A stretch of 5,654 bases of DNA from Lutibacter sp. (GCA_003516285.1 DPCK01000142.1:258-5911), one strand, 5' to 3'. Positions 1 to 5,654 are shown, numbered from the stretch's first letter. Program-made: numbers and translations. Notes: generated by a model not told the origin, from the letters alone.

Positions 1-1046
1 AAATTATCGGTAAACATCCAAGGCAAAATATCTTTTAAAACAATAAATCCAACAGTAAAAACAGACATTATAATCAATATCAATAAAAAATTTGAAAAAG
101 CGATGCGGCGCAATTCCAAATAATTCCCCAATCCTTTTTGGTTGCCCACTCTGATGGTTGCCGCTGCGCCAATTCCCACGGCAATCATAAATGTGGTGGA
201 TGCCATTTTTATCGCAATTTGGTTGGCTGCCTGCGGATATGCGCCCAAAGTGCCTGCCAATAAAACCGATGCCGTAAACAAACCAACTTCAAAAAGCATT
301 TGCAATGCGGTTGGAAAACCCAATTTTGTAATTTTTAAAAATATGCTGCTTTTAAGTTCCCCAAATTTTAATCGGTTCATATAAGTCGCGAATTTTTTCT
401 TTTTCTTTAAAACAAGATACAGAAAAACCACCATCACAATTCTTGAAATTAAAGTTCCCAAAGCAGCGCCCACCAATTCCAATCTTGGAAAAATCCACAA
501 ACCATAAATCAGCACAAAGTTTAAAACCACATTTACAATATTGGTAATAATCGTTGCATACATAGAATATTTTGTTTCGGACAAACCATCGGCAAACTGC
601 TTAAATCCCTGAAAAATCATCAACGGAAGCATAGAAAGTGCCACAATTTCAAAATATGGAATGGCCAACACCACCACTTCTTCGGGCTGATCCAAATGAT
701 ACAATATTGGTTTTAGCAAAAACAACATTACCACCATCACAATTCCCAAAATAGTCGATAAAATTAAACCGTGCTGAAAAATTCCCCGGCCCTTTTCCAC
801 ATTGCCTTCACCGTCAGATTCCGCTATCAAAGGTGTTATGGCAAAAGAAAAACCAATGCCAATAGATAACGCAATAAAAACCAAACTGTTGCCAAGCGAA
901 GTCGCCGCCAGCTCAACCGGGCCAAGCCTTCCCACCATAATGTCATCAATCAAACCAACTAATAAATGGCCCAAAGACCCCATCATAATAGGTGTGGCCA
1001 ATTTCAGGTTTCTAGTAAACTCTGAGGTGTAATTTTTAAGTTTCAA
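1..1046 (-). CDS. MATE-family multidrug/cation antiporter, N-terminal 348 codons (C-terminus off the left edge)
   Basis: Inner-membrane efflux pump of the MATE (NorM-like) family, which exports drugs or other organic compounds in exchange for H+ or Na+. The minus-strand frame is open from a TAA at 1080-1082 to the window edge and is strongly hydrophobic. Family signatures seen: KLATPIMMG near residue 15; GLIDDIMVG with Asp34, which aligns by eye with the N-lobe Asp36 of Vibrio NorM; LFEVGLFT with Glu253, matching NorM Glu255 in TM7; AANQIAIKMAS; and TIRVGNQ after TM8. Usual length is about 450 residues, so roughly the last 100, including the C-lobe acidic site, are missing from the window. 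No ATG exists between the upstream stop and the conserved N-terminus. I chose TTG at 1046, giving MKLKNYTSEF; the start is less certain than the family. It is divergent from tpx, and substrate specificity cannot be read from sequence. Confidence 0.93.
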   Translation of the reverse strand, partial: MKLKNYTSEFTRNLKLATPIMMGSLGHLLVGLIDDIMVGRLGPVELAATSLGNSLVFIALSIGIGFSFAITPLIAESDGEGNVEKGRGIFQHGLILSTILGIVMVVMLFLLKPILYHLDQPEEVVVLAIPYFEIVALSMLPLMIFQGFKQFADGLSETKYSMYATIITNIVNVVLNFVLIYGLWIFPRLELVGAALGTLISRIVMVVFLYLVLKKKKKFATYMNRLKFGELKSSIFLKITKLGFPTALQMLFEVGLFTASVLLAGTLGAYPQAANQIAIKMASTTFMIAVGIGAAATIRVGNQKGLGNYLELRRIAFSNFLLILIIMSVFTVGFIVLKDILPWMFTDN

Positions 1047-1087
1047 GTCAATTAATGTTAATGTGCGAAGATATAGAAATTAATTAG

Positions 1088-1095
1088 CAAAAATA
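1088..1095 (-). promoter_or_regulatory. Candidate -7 promoter box (TAnnTTTG) for the MATE gene
   Basis: On the minus strand this reads TATTTTTG, a full match to the Bacteroidota -7 consensus TAnnTTTG. It would place transcription initiation roughly 35 bases before the proposed TTG start at 1046. I see no convincing -33 TTTG at the expected distance, and in AT-rich sequence the match could arise by chance. Confidence 0.4.
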
Positions 1096-1101
1096 TTCGA
1101 T

Positions 1102-1275
1102 TTAGGACTTACGATTTTTGAATTTTTGAATTTTAACTTTTACACTTTAATAATTTTGGCATTCCCGCCAGCTGGCGGGCCGCGCTTTTCGTTCTATCTT
1201 TTTTTCAGTAGCACTTCAAAAAAGGATACCACTGCAATCGCTAATGCAAATTGAATTAGGAATTACGATTTTGGA
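1102..1275. repeat. Degenerate direct repeat flanking the GC-rich element
   Basis: TTAGGACTTACGATTTTTGA (1102-1121) and TTAGGAATTACGATTTTGGA (1256-1275) agree at 18 of 20 positions in direct orientation. They bracket the palindromic element between them. The copies are AT-rich, and similar low-complexity words (GAATTTT, AACTTTT) recur nearby, so this may be simple-sequence drift instead of an insertion footprint. Confidence 0.5.
1155..1250. repeat. GC-rich palindrome plus hairpin: probable REP-like intergenic element
   Basis: The middle of the divergent intergenic region contains a perfect 16-base palindrome, CCCGCCAGCTGGCGGG (1164-1179), followed by GGGCCGCGC. Next comes an inverted repeat: TATCTTTTTTT (1195-1205) pairs with AAAAAAGGATA (1218-1228) across a 12-base loop, with one G-T wobble. 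The stretch ends in ACTGCAATCGCTAATGC. The local GC peak contrasts sharply with its surroundings. From memory, the layout (GC palindrome, pyrimidine-rich arm, AAAAAAGGAT arm, CTGCAATCGC end) resembles short repeats scattered between genes of Flavobacteriaceae. That resemblance is recollection, not a search result. It lies upstream of both divergent genes, so it is not a terminator for either. No coding potential is evident. Confidence 0.6.
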
Positions 1276-1317
1276 TTTTAGATTTTCCTGACCACTTTCA
1301 ATATTTAATATTTAACC

Positions 1318-1348
1318 TTTAACTTTTCAACTTTTTACGCTAACTTTG
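1318..1348 (+). promoter_or_regulatory. Candidate Bacteroidota-type promoter for tpx (-33 and -7)
   Basis: TAACTTTG at 1341-1348 matches the -7 consensus TAnnTTTG exactly. TTTA at 1318-1321, 19 bases upstream, is one base off the -33 TTTG motif and at the usual spacing. The predicted start of transcription near 1354 leaves a leader of about 20 bases before the ATG at 1374. The leader (ATCAAAAACAAGAATT) is A-rich with no Shine-Dalgarno sequence, as is normal in this phylum. No OxyR-like operator was recognised. Confidence 0.55.
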
Positions 1349-1373
1349 AGTTCTTAAATCAAAAACAAGAATT

Positions 1374-1871
1374 ATGACTAAAATAACATTGAAAGGAAAC
1401 CCAATAAATACCATTGGAAAATTACCGAAAGTTGGTAAAAAAGCACCAAAATTCACCTTAATAAAAAATGATTTGTCGAAAGTGAAATTGGCCGATTTTA
1501 AAGGTTCAAAACTAATTTTAAATATTTCACCAAGTTTAGATACTGGAACTTGCGCAACTTCCATAAGAAAATTCAACAAGGAAGCAACAAAACTTGAAAA
1601 CACAAAAGTGCTTTATATTTCAAGAGATTTACCTTTTGCGCAAGCCCGTTTTTGCGGTGCTGAAGGCATAGAAAATGTAATTACCCTATCCGATTTTGCC
1701 AAAGGAAAATTTGGCAAAAAATATGGCCTTACAATCGCCGACGGACCAATGGCTGATTTACTGTCGAGAGCCATTGTGATTATTGACGAAAAGGGAATTG
1801 TGACTTATACAGAACAAGTTCCTGAAATTGTTGATGAACCAAATTACGAAGCAGCTTTAAAAGCGCTTTAG
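1374..1871 (+). CDS. tpx: Thiol peroxidase (atypical 2-Cys peroxiredoxin, Tpx)
   Basis: Thioredoxin-dependent peroxidase that reduces H2O2 and organic hydroperoxides. The 165-residue length is typical of Tpx. The active-site loop PSLDTGTCATS places the peroxidatic cysteine at Cys60 with Thr57 beside it. Cys94 in DLPFAQARFCGAEG is the resolving cysteine, and Arg132 in LLSRAIVIID completes the catalytic set; these correspond to Thr58, Cys61, Cys95 and Arg133 of E. coli Tpx. The full-length N-terminus (TLKGNPINTIG) supports the ATG at 1374. One oddity is Ser52 in NISPSLDT, where relatives that I know carry Phe or Val. In E. coli Tpx is periplasmic, but no signal peptide is visible here, so I infer a cytoplasmic protein. 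The dgkA start follows 2 bases after the TAG, which implies cotranscription. Confidence 0.97.
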   Translation: MTKITLKGNPINTIGKLPKVGKKAPKFTLIKNDLSKVKLADFKGSKLILNISPSLDTGTCATSIRKFNKEATKLENTKVLYISRDLPFAQARFCGAEGIENVITLSDFAKGKFGKKYGLTIADGPMADLLSRAIVIIDEKGIVTYTEQVPEIVDEPNYEAALKAL

Positions 1872-1873
1872 AT

Positions 1874-2245
1874 ATGCAAAAAAAAGGTGGTTTTTTTCTA
1901 AACCGGATAAAAGCAATTAAATACGCGGCTAAAGGTTTTTGGATTTTAATTACTTCTGAACACAGTATTATCGCCCAAGTTGTCATTTTTATTATGATGA
2001 CAATCTTTGGATTTTTAATGCATCTTTCTGCTACCGAATGGCTATTTCAAATTATGGCAATCGGACTCATTTTGGTAGCAGAATCATTAAATACCGCCAT
2101 TGAAAAAATGGCGGATTTTATTCATCCTGAATATCACAAACAAATTGGCCGCATTAAGGATATTTCAGCCGGGGCCACATTTTTTGCCGCAATAATTGCC
2201 ATTATTATTGGTTTAATTATTTATGTACCCAAATTTATAATGTAA
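1874..2245 (+). CDS. dgkA: Diacylglycerol/undecaprenol kinase family membrane protein (DgkA-like)
   Basis: Small integral membrane kinase that phosphorylates a lipid alcohol, diacylglycerol in E. coli or undecaprenol in Gram-positive relatives; which substrate applies here is unknown. At 123 residues it has the family length and three membrane spans (about 33-50, 55-75 and 98-117). The N-terminal amphipathic RIKAIKYAAKGF (11-22) is typical. Catalytic motif residues visible are Glu29 in the SEH segment, and Glu70, Asn73, Glu77 and Asp81 in VAESLNTAIEKMAD, followed by Lys95-Asp96 in RIKDISAGA. The usual EHN reads EHS here. It starts 2 bases after the tpx stop, so the two are probably cotranscribed and translationally coupled. 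Codons 2-8 form an A8-GGTGG-T7 inverted repeat at the start of the gene. Confidence 0.94.
   Translation: MQKKGGFFLNRIKAIKYAAKGFWILITSEHSIIAQVVIFIMMTIFGFLMHLSATEWLFQIMAIGLILVAESLNTAIEKMADFIHPEYHKQIGRIKDISAGATFFAAIIAIIIGLIIYVPKFIM
1878..1897 (+). other. A8-GGTGG-T7 inverted repeat over the first dgkA codons
   Basis: Eight A residues (1878-1885), GGTGG (1886-1890) and seven T residues (1891-1897) can fold into an all A-U stem with a five-base loop. It begins 7 bases after the tpx stop codon. The U-tract gives it a terminator-like appearance, but a stem without G-C pairs is weak. The same bases encode KKGGFF of DgkA, so the structure could be incidental. Confidence 0.35.
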
Positions 2246-2278
2246 TTTAACCACAGTCGCATTAATTTTATATTTTTG
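2246..2278 (+). promoter_or_regulatory. Candidate Bacteroidota-type promoter for ftsK
   Basis: TATTTTTG at 2271-2278 matches the -7 consensus TAnnTTTG. TTTA at 2246-2249, with a 21-base gap, could serve as a -33 element. Transcription would start near 2284, about 10 bases before the ATG at 2295, giving a very short leader. It lies in the 49-base gap directly after the dgkA stop, so ftsK may have its own promoter as well as read-through from tpx-dgkA. Confidence 0.48.
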
Positions 2279-2294
2279 TGAGATAATTCATTGA

Positions 2295-4697
2295 ATGGCC
2301 AAAACAGATAAATCATCCGTCAAAAAACCAAGAAAGCCTCGTTTTCAAGGAATAAAATTATTTTTTGAAAATAGGCTCACGCAAACAATTTTAGGATTGT
2401 TTTTAATGCTTTTTGCTATTTTTTTGGCAGCTTCTTTCAGTTCTTATTTGCTTAATGGCCCTGAAGACCAAAGCCAACTTTCTAATTTTGCAGACAAAGA
2501 TGTAACCGTAAAAAATTTATTGGGAAAAATTGGCGCTAGCCTGAGTCATTTTTTAATTTATAATGGCTTTGGACTTGCCACTTTTTATTTGCCGATATTA
2601 CTGTTTTTTACCGGTTTATTAATTTTTTTTAAAGGAGGTTTAAAACGCATCAGAAAATATTGGTTCTGGGGAATTCTTGGAATGCTTTGGCTTTCAATAA
2701 CATTGGCCTTTATTTTGCCAAAAAAACTTAATCTTGGTGGCGTTGTAGGTTTTGAAATGAACAATTACCTTCAGCAATTTTTAGGTAAAACTGGTCTGAT
2801 TTTGTCGTTGTTATTTTTACTGATATCTTATTTAGTTATCCGATTTAAACTCACGCCTGAATTGGTTAAAAGCAGCCTTAAAAAGAACATAGATGAAATT
2901 CAAATTGAAGTTGATTCATTAGAAAACGCGGAACAAACCAATTCAAATGCAGCAGAGGACAAGAAAGACGAATTTAAATCTCCGCTTGAATTGTCGCTCG
3001 AACATTTAACGCCAATCTCAACAGTTCCCGGAAGTTATGTAGATGAAGAATACGACCTAGACCTAGAAGATGATTCAGATTTTGTGCCAGAGTTAAAATC
3101 AGAATCGGATGTTGCCATTGCCATTGAAAAAATTGTGGAAGAAAACCGTGTGGATGAAAATTTATCGGATCAATTAGTGAAAGATTTCGGAGAGTTCGAT
3201 CCAACTTTGGAATTGGGAAATTATAAATTCCCAACCTTAAATTTACTGAGAGATTATAATGAAAGCATTTCTGTAGACCAAGAAGAATTAGAAGCCAACA
3301 AAAACAGAATTGTTGAAACGCTAAACAATTATAAAATTGGCATCGACCGCATAAAAGCAACGGTTGGCCCAACAGTTACTTTATACGAAATTGTGCCCGA
3401 AGCCGGTATTCGAATTTCAAAAATTAAAAATCTGGAAGATGATATCGCCTTATCCCTTTCTGCATTAGGAATACGTATTATCGCGCCAATTCCGGGAAAA
3501 GGCACCATCGGAATTGAAGTTCCCAACAAAAAACCTACGATGGTTTCTATGAAATCGGTGATATCTTCCACAAAATTCCAAAATTCTGAAATGGAATTGC
3601 CCATTGCGCTGGGAAAAACTATTTCCAACGAAACATTTGTGGTTGACCTTGCCAAAATGCCGCATTTACTAATGGCCGGCGCAACCGGACAAGGTAAATC
3701 GGTTGGTTTAAATGCCGTTTTAACTTCGTTGCTGTACAAAAAACATCCGGCCGAAGTAAAATTTGTATTGGTCGATCCCAAAAAAGTGGAACTTACCCTA
3801 TTTAATAAAATTGAGCGACATTATCTGGCAAAATTGCCCGATACCGATGATGCCATTATCACCGATACCACCAAAGTAATTAATACCCTGAATTCTTTGT
3901 GTATTGAAATGGATATGCGTTATGATTTATTGAAACTGGCGATGGTCCGTAACATCAAAGAATACAACGCAAAATTTAAACTGCGAAAATTAAATCCGAA
4001 TGACGGACATAAATACTTGCCTTATATTGTATTAATTATCGATGAATTTGCCGATTTAATTATGACTGCCGGCAAAGAAATTGAAACCCCAATAGCGCGT
4101 TTGGCTCAATTGGCCCGAGCCATCGGCATTCATTTAATTGTTGCCACACAGCGCCCTTCGGTAAACGTAATCACCGGGATCATTAAAGCGAATTTCCCTG
4201 CGAGAGCGGCTTTTAGGGTAACCTCAAAAATAGATTCAAGAACCATTTTAGACAGTTCGGGAGCCGACCAATTAATTGGAAAAGGAGATATGCTTTATGC
4301 AGACGGAAATAACTTGATACGATTGCAATGTGCCTTTGTTGATACACCAGAAGTTGAAAAAATTACGGAGTTTATTGGTTCGCAACGTGCCTACGCCAAT
4401 GCATATATGTTGCCTGAATATAGCGGGGATGAAATTGGCACAAACCTTGATATAGACATCAGCGAAAGAGACAATTTATTCAGAGATGCCGCATTGGTAA
4501 TTGTTCACGCTCAACAAGGTTCGGCATCGTTATTGCAAAGAAAACTAAAATTAGGATACAACAGGGCTGGCAGATTAATTGATCAGCTGGAAGCTGCCGG
4601 AATTGTAGGTCCGTTCGAAGGAAGCAAAGCTCGACAAGTATTGGTCCCTGATGAAATGGCACTGAACAAATTGTTGGATTATGAATCAAATAATTGA
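2295..4697 (+). CDS. ftsK: DNA translocase FtsK
   Basis: Septum-anchored, ATP-driven DNA pump that moves chromosome ends apart and activates XerCD/dif recombination during division. The 800-residue protein has four N-terminal membrane spans (about 30-53, 86-112, 122-141 and 163-184). A short acidic linker follows, roughly 200-330, rich in Glu and Asp. The alpha domain is about 345-450. The RecA-like beta motor has Walker A GATGQGKS (462-469) and Walker B VLIIDEFADL with Asp583-Glu584. ATQRPSVNVITG (617-628) is the characteristic FtsK/SpoIIIE segment. The C-terminal gamma winged helix (about 729-785) carries LQRKLKLGYNRAGRLIDQLE, the module that reads KOPS orienting sequences. The linker is much shorter than in E. 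coli FtsK (1,329 residues) and closer to SpoIIIE/SftA size. The ATG at 2295 gives a basic cytoplasmic tail (KTDKSSVKKPRKPR) before the first span, as expected. All motifs are intact. Confidence 0.98.
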   Translation: MAKTDKSSVKKPRKPRFQGIKLFFENRLTQTILGLFLMLFAIFLAASFSSYLLNGPEDQSQLSNFADKDVTVKNLLGKIGASLSHFLIYNGFGLATFYLPILLFFTGLLIFFKGGLKRIRKYWFWGILGMLWLSITLAFILPKKLNLGGVVGFEMNNYLQQFLGKTGLILSLLFLLISYLVIRFKLTPELVKSSLKKNIDEIQIEVDSLENAEQTNSNAAEDKKDEFKSPLELSLEHLTPISTVPGSYVDEEYDLDLEDDSDFVPELKSESDVAIAIEKIVEENRVDENLSDQLVKDFGEFDPTLELGNYKFPTLNLLRDYNESISVDQEELEANKNRIVETLNNYKIGIDRIKATVGPTVTLYEIVPEAGIRISKIKNLEDDIALSLSALGIRIIAPIPGKGTIGIEVPNKKPTMVSMKSVISSTKFQNSEMELPIALGKTISNETFVVDLAKMPHLLMAGATGQGKSVGLNAVLTSLLYKKHPAEVKFVLVDPKKVELTLFNKIERHYLAKLPDTDDAIITDTTKVINTLNSLCIEMDMRYDLLKLAMVRNIKEYNAKFKLRKLNPNDGHKYLPYIVLIIDEFADLIMTAGKEIETPIARLAQLARAIGIHLIVATQRPSVNVITGIIKANFPARAAFRVTSKIDSRTILDSSGADQLIGKGDMLYADGNNLIRLQCAFVDTPEVEKITEFIGSQRAYANAYMLPEYSGDEIGTNLDIDISERDNLFRDAALVIVHAQQGSASLLQRKLKLGYNRAGRLIDQLEAAGIVGPFEGSKARQVLVPDEMALNKLLDYESNN

Positions 4698-4837
4698 TCC
4701 TATAATTGTCATTATCACATTATAATAAAATGAAACGAGCCATAACAAATTTTGATACACAGTGAAATGATTAATGGCGAACCAGCCAGCCGGCAGGCAG
4801 GCAGCAGCTGTGCCAATAAAAAATACAAAATAAACAG
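4698..4837. other. ftsK-lolA intergenic gap with no clear promoter
   Basis: This 140-base gap separates ftsK from the LolA-like gene. Its first 70 bases are AT-rich and hold a weak TATAAT/ATTATA inverted repeat (4701-4724) without a following T-run. The best promoter-like word is AAATTTTG (4747-4754), one base off TAnnTTTG. A GC-rich island (4777-4813) follows, then an A-rich leader (AATAAAAAATACAAAATAAACAG) leading into the lolA ATG at 4838. Confidence 0.55.
4777..4813. repeat. GC-rich island with near-palindrome and GGCA tandem repeats
   Basis: CCAGCCAGCC (4782-4791) faces GGCAGGCAGG (4792-4801). They pair at 8 of 10 positions about a centre between 4791 and 4792, with two A-A mismatches. 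The right half is three exact GGCA units (4792-4803) followed by GCAGCAGCTG. Positions 4785-4798 (GCCAGCCGGCAGGC) match 1167-1180 (GCCAGCTGGCGGGC) at 12 of 14 bases, which links this island to the intergenic element upstream of tpx. From memory, CCTGCCTGCC/GGCAGGCAGG palindromes are frequent between flavobacterial genes. Confidence 0.6.
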
Positions 4838-5491
4838 ATGAAAAAAATAATATTTTTAATCGCATTTTTACTAGTAAGTTTAACCTCATTTAGCCAAGAA
4901 TCGGCAAAAGCAAAAGCTTTGTTGGATGAAGTGGCACAAAAAATTGAAGGTTATAAAAATATTTACATTGAATTTAACCACAGTTTAGACAACAAAGAAG
5001 CCAATGTACACCAAGAAACCAGAGGAACCGTTACCTTAAAAGGCAATTTGTACAACCTTAATTATATGGGAACAGAACAAATTTTTGACGGTAAAAAAGT
5101 GTATTTGATCATTCACGAAGATGAAGAAGTCATTATTCAAAATCCATCCAAAAATAAGGAAGAAACCCTTACCCCTTCAAAAATGTTTTCCTTTTATAAA
5201 ACCGGTTATACGTTTAAAATGGATGCTTTAAAAACCGTAAAAGGTGTTAAAATTCAATATGTAAAATTAACCCCTATCGACAGCAACTCCGAAATTAAAA
5301 GTGTTTTGGTTGGTATTGACGCAAATACCAAACATATTTATGACATCATCGAAACCGGTGAAAACGGAACAACTACAACATTAAATATAAGATCTTTCAA
5401 AACAAATCAACCTATATCAGAAAACCTTTTTATCTTTGACAGAGTAAAATACAAAAATCAAAAGAATTACACCATCTCTGAACCAAAATAA
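4838..5491 (+). CDS. lolA: LolA-like periplasmic outer-membrane lipoprotein carrier
   Basis: Probable periplasmic chaperone that carries lipoproteins from the inner membrane to the outer membrane. At 217 residues it has the family size. The N-terminus MKKIIFLIAFLLVSLTSFSQ is a Sec signal peptide, with cleavage probably near residues 19-20. The mature part begins with a helix (ESAKAKALLDEVAQKIEGYK). It continues into the LolA half-barrel pattern: a GTVTLKGNLYNLNY strand pair (63-76), then IFDGKKVYLI with the conserved Asp-Gly turn at 84-85, and LTPSKMFSFYKTGY (111-124), typical of Bacteroidota members as I remember them. There is no Cys in a lipobox position, so it is soluble. The permease start follows 5 bases after its stop, suggesting cotranscription. 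The symbol rests on fold-level resemblance; LolA-like paralogs with other cargo exist in the phylum. Confidence 0.85.
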   Translation: MKKIIFLIAFLLVSLTSFSQESAKAKALLDEVAQKIEGYKNIYIEFNHSLDNKEANVHQETRGTVTLKGNLYNLNYMGTEQIFDGKKVYLIIHEDEEVIIQNPSKNKEETLTPSKMFSFYKTGYTFKMDALKTVKGVKIQYVKLTPIDSNSEIKSVLVGIDANTKHIYDIIETGENGTTTTLNIRSFKTNQPISENLFIFDRVKYKNQKNYTISEPK

Positions 5492-5496
5492 TAGCG

Positions 5497-5654
5497 TTGA
5501 AAATATTTGACAAATACATTTTAAAAAGCTTTTTACAACCTTTTTTAGCCACATTTTTTGTGGTTCTTTTTGTCTTGGTTATGCAGGCTTTATGGCTGGC
5601 ATTTGATGAAATTGCCGGAAAAGGCATCGATATATTTTTCATTTTAAAATTTTT
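5497..5654 (+). CDS. LptF/LptG-family permease, N-terminal 52 codons (runs off the right edge)
   Basis: Start of an inner-membrane permease of the YjgP/YjgQ (LptF/LptG) family, the transmembrane part of the LptB2FG ABC transporter that extracts LPS from the inner membrane. The fragment begins MKIFDKYILKSFLQPFLATFFVVLF, with a basic cytoplasmic lead (KIFDKYILKSF) and a first span at about 13-34. It goes on to MQALWLAFDEIAGKGI, a pattern typical of these permeases. The frame is open to the window edge, so about 85% of the protein is missing. I chose TTG at 5497 because it gives the full family N-terminus 5 bases after the lolA stop; the next in-frame ATG (5581) would remove most of the first span. 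Whether it is LptF or LptG cannot be told from this fragment. Confidence 0.86.
   Translation, partial: MKIFDKYILKSFLQPFLATFFVVLFVLVMQALWLAFDEIAGKGIDIFFILKF

Noticed and set aside
142..1032. Two plus-strand open frames (142-384 and 802-1032)
   Set aside because: They lie antisense to the MATE gene, whose frame is fully open with family motifs throughout. Their translations match no family that I recognise.
1164..1179. GC palindrome as a terminator or a CRISPR repeat
   Set aside because: It lies upstream of both neighbouring genes and has no adjacent T-run, so it is not a terminator. It occurs once with no regular spacers, so it is not a CRISPR.
2974..3781. Minus-strand open frames inside ftsK (2974-3372, 3329-3781, 3465-3665)
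   Set aside because: All are antisense to a complete ftsK with intact alpha and motor motifs. They overlap each other and show no recognisable domains.
4701..4724. TATAAT/ATTATA inverted repeat after ftsK as a terminator
   Set aside because: The stem is almost all A-T with a bulge, and no T-run follows. It is too weak to call an intrinsic terminator.
4747..4754. AAATTTTG as a lolA promoter box
   Set aside because: It is one base off TAnnTTTG, has no -33 partner at a good distance, and lies over 80 bases before the start. Chance matches are common in sequence this AT-rich.
1..5654. tRNA, rRNA, insertion sequence, phage or defence-system genes
   Set aside because: No cloverleaf, rRNA-like stretch, transposase, integrase or defence-associated domain was seen on either strand. 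All coding space is taken by housekeeping-type genes and a transporter.

Overview
This AT-rich window reads as a piece of chromosome from a member of the Bacteroidota, most probably Flavobacteriaceae. The support is threefold. Candidate promoters match the Bacteroidota consensus TAnnTTTG. Start codons are preceded by A-rich leaders instead of Shine-Dalgarno sequences. The gene order tpx - dgkA - ftsK - lolA-like - LptF/LptG-type permease is one I associate with flavobacterial genomes, from memory and not checked.

Layout. Positions 1-1046 hold the N-terminal 348 codons of a MATE-family multidrug/cation antiporter on the minus strand; its C-terminus lies off the left edge. Positions 1047-1373 form a 327-base divergent intergenic region. 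It has a candidate promoter at each end and a GC-rich palindromic, REP-like element in the middle, flanked by a degenerate direct repeat. From 1374 all genes are on the plus strand: tpx (thiol peroxidase), dgkA (small membrane lipid kinase, 2 bases downstream of tpx), ftsK (full-length DNA translocase, with its own candidate promoter), a 140-base gap containing a second GC-rich island, a LolA-like periplasmic lipoprotein carrier, and the first 52 codons of an LptF/LptG-type permease that runs off the right edge.

The plus-strand genes form an envelope and division group. DgkA recycles lipid alcohols at the inner membrane. FtsK pumps and aligns chromosome termini at the division septum. The LolA-like protein and the Lpt permease carry lipoprotein and LPS towards the outer membrane. 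Tpx detoxifies peroxides and is only loosely related in function. The coding content is ordinary and I see no evidence of a new multi-gene system. The best candidates for undescribed structure are the two intergenic GC-rich islands (about 1155-1250 and 4777-4813). They share a 14-base core at 12 of 14 positions and stand out sharply from the AT-rich surroundings.
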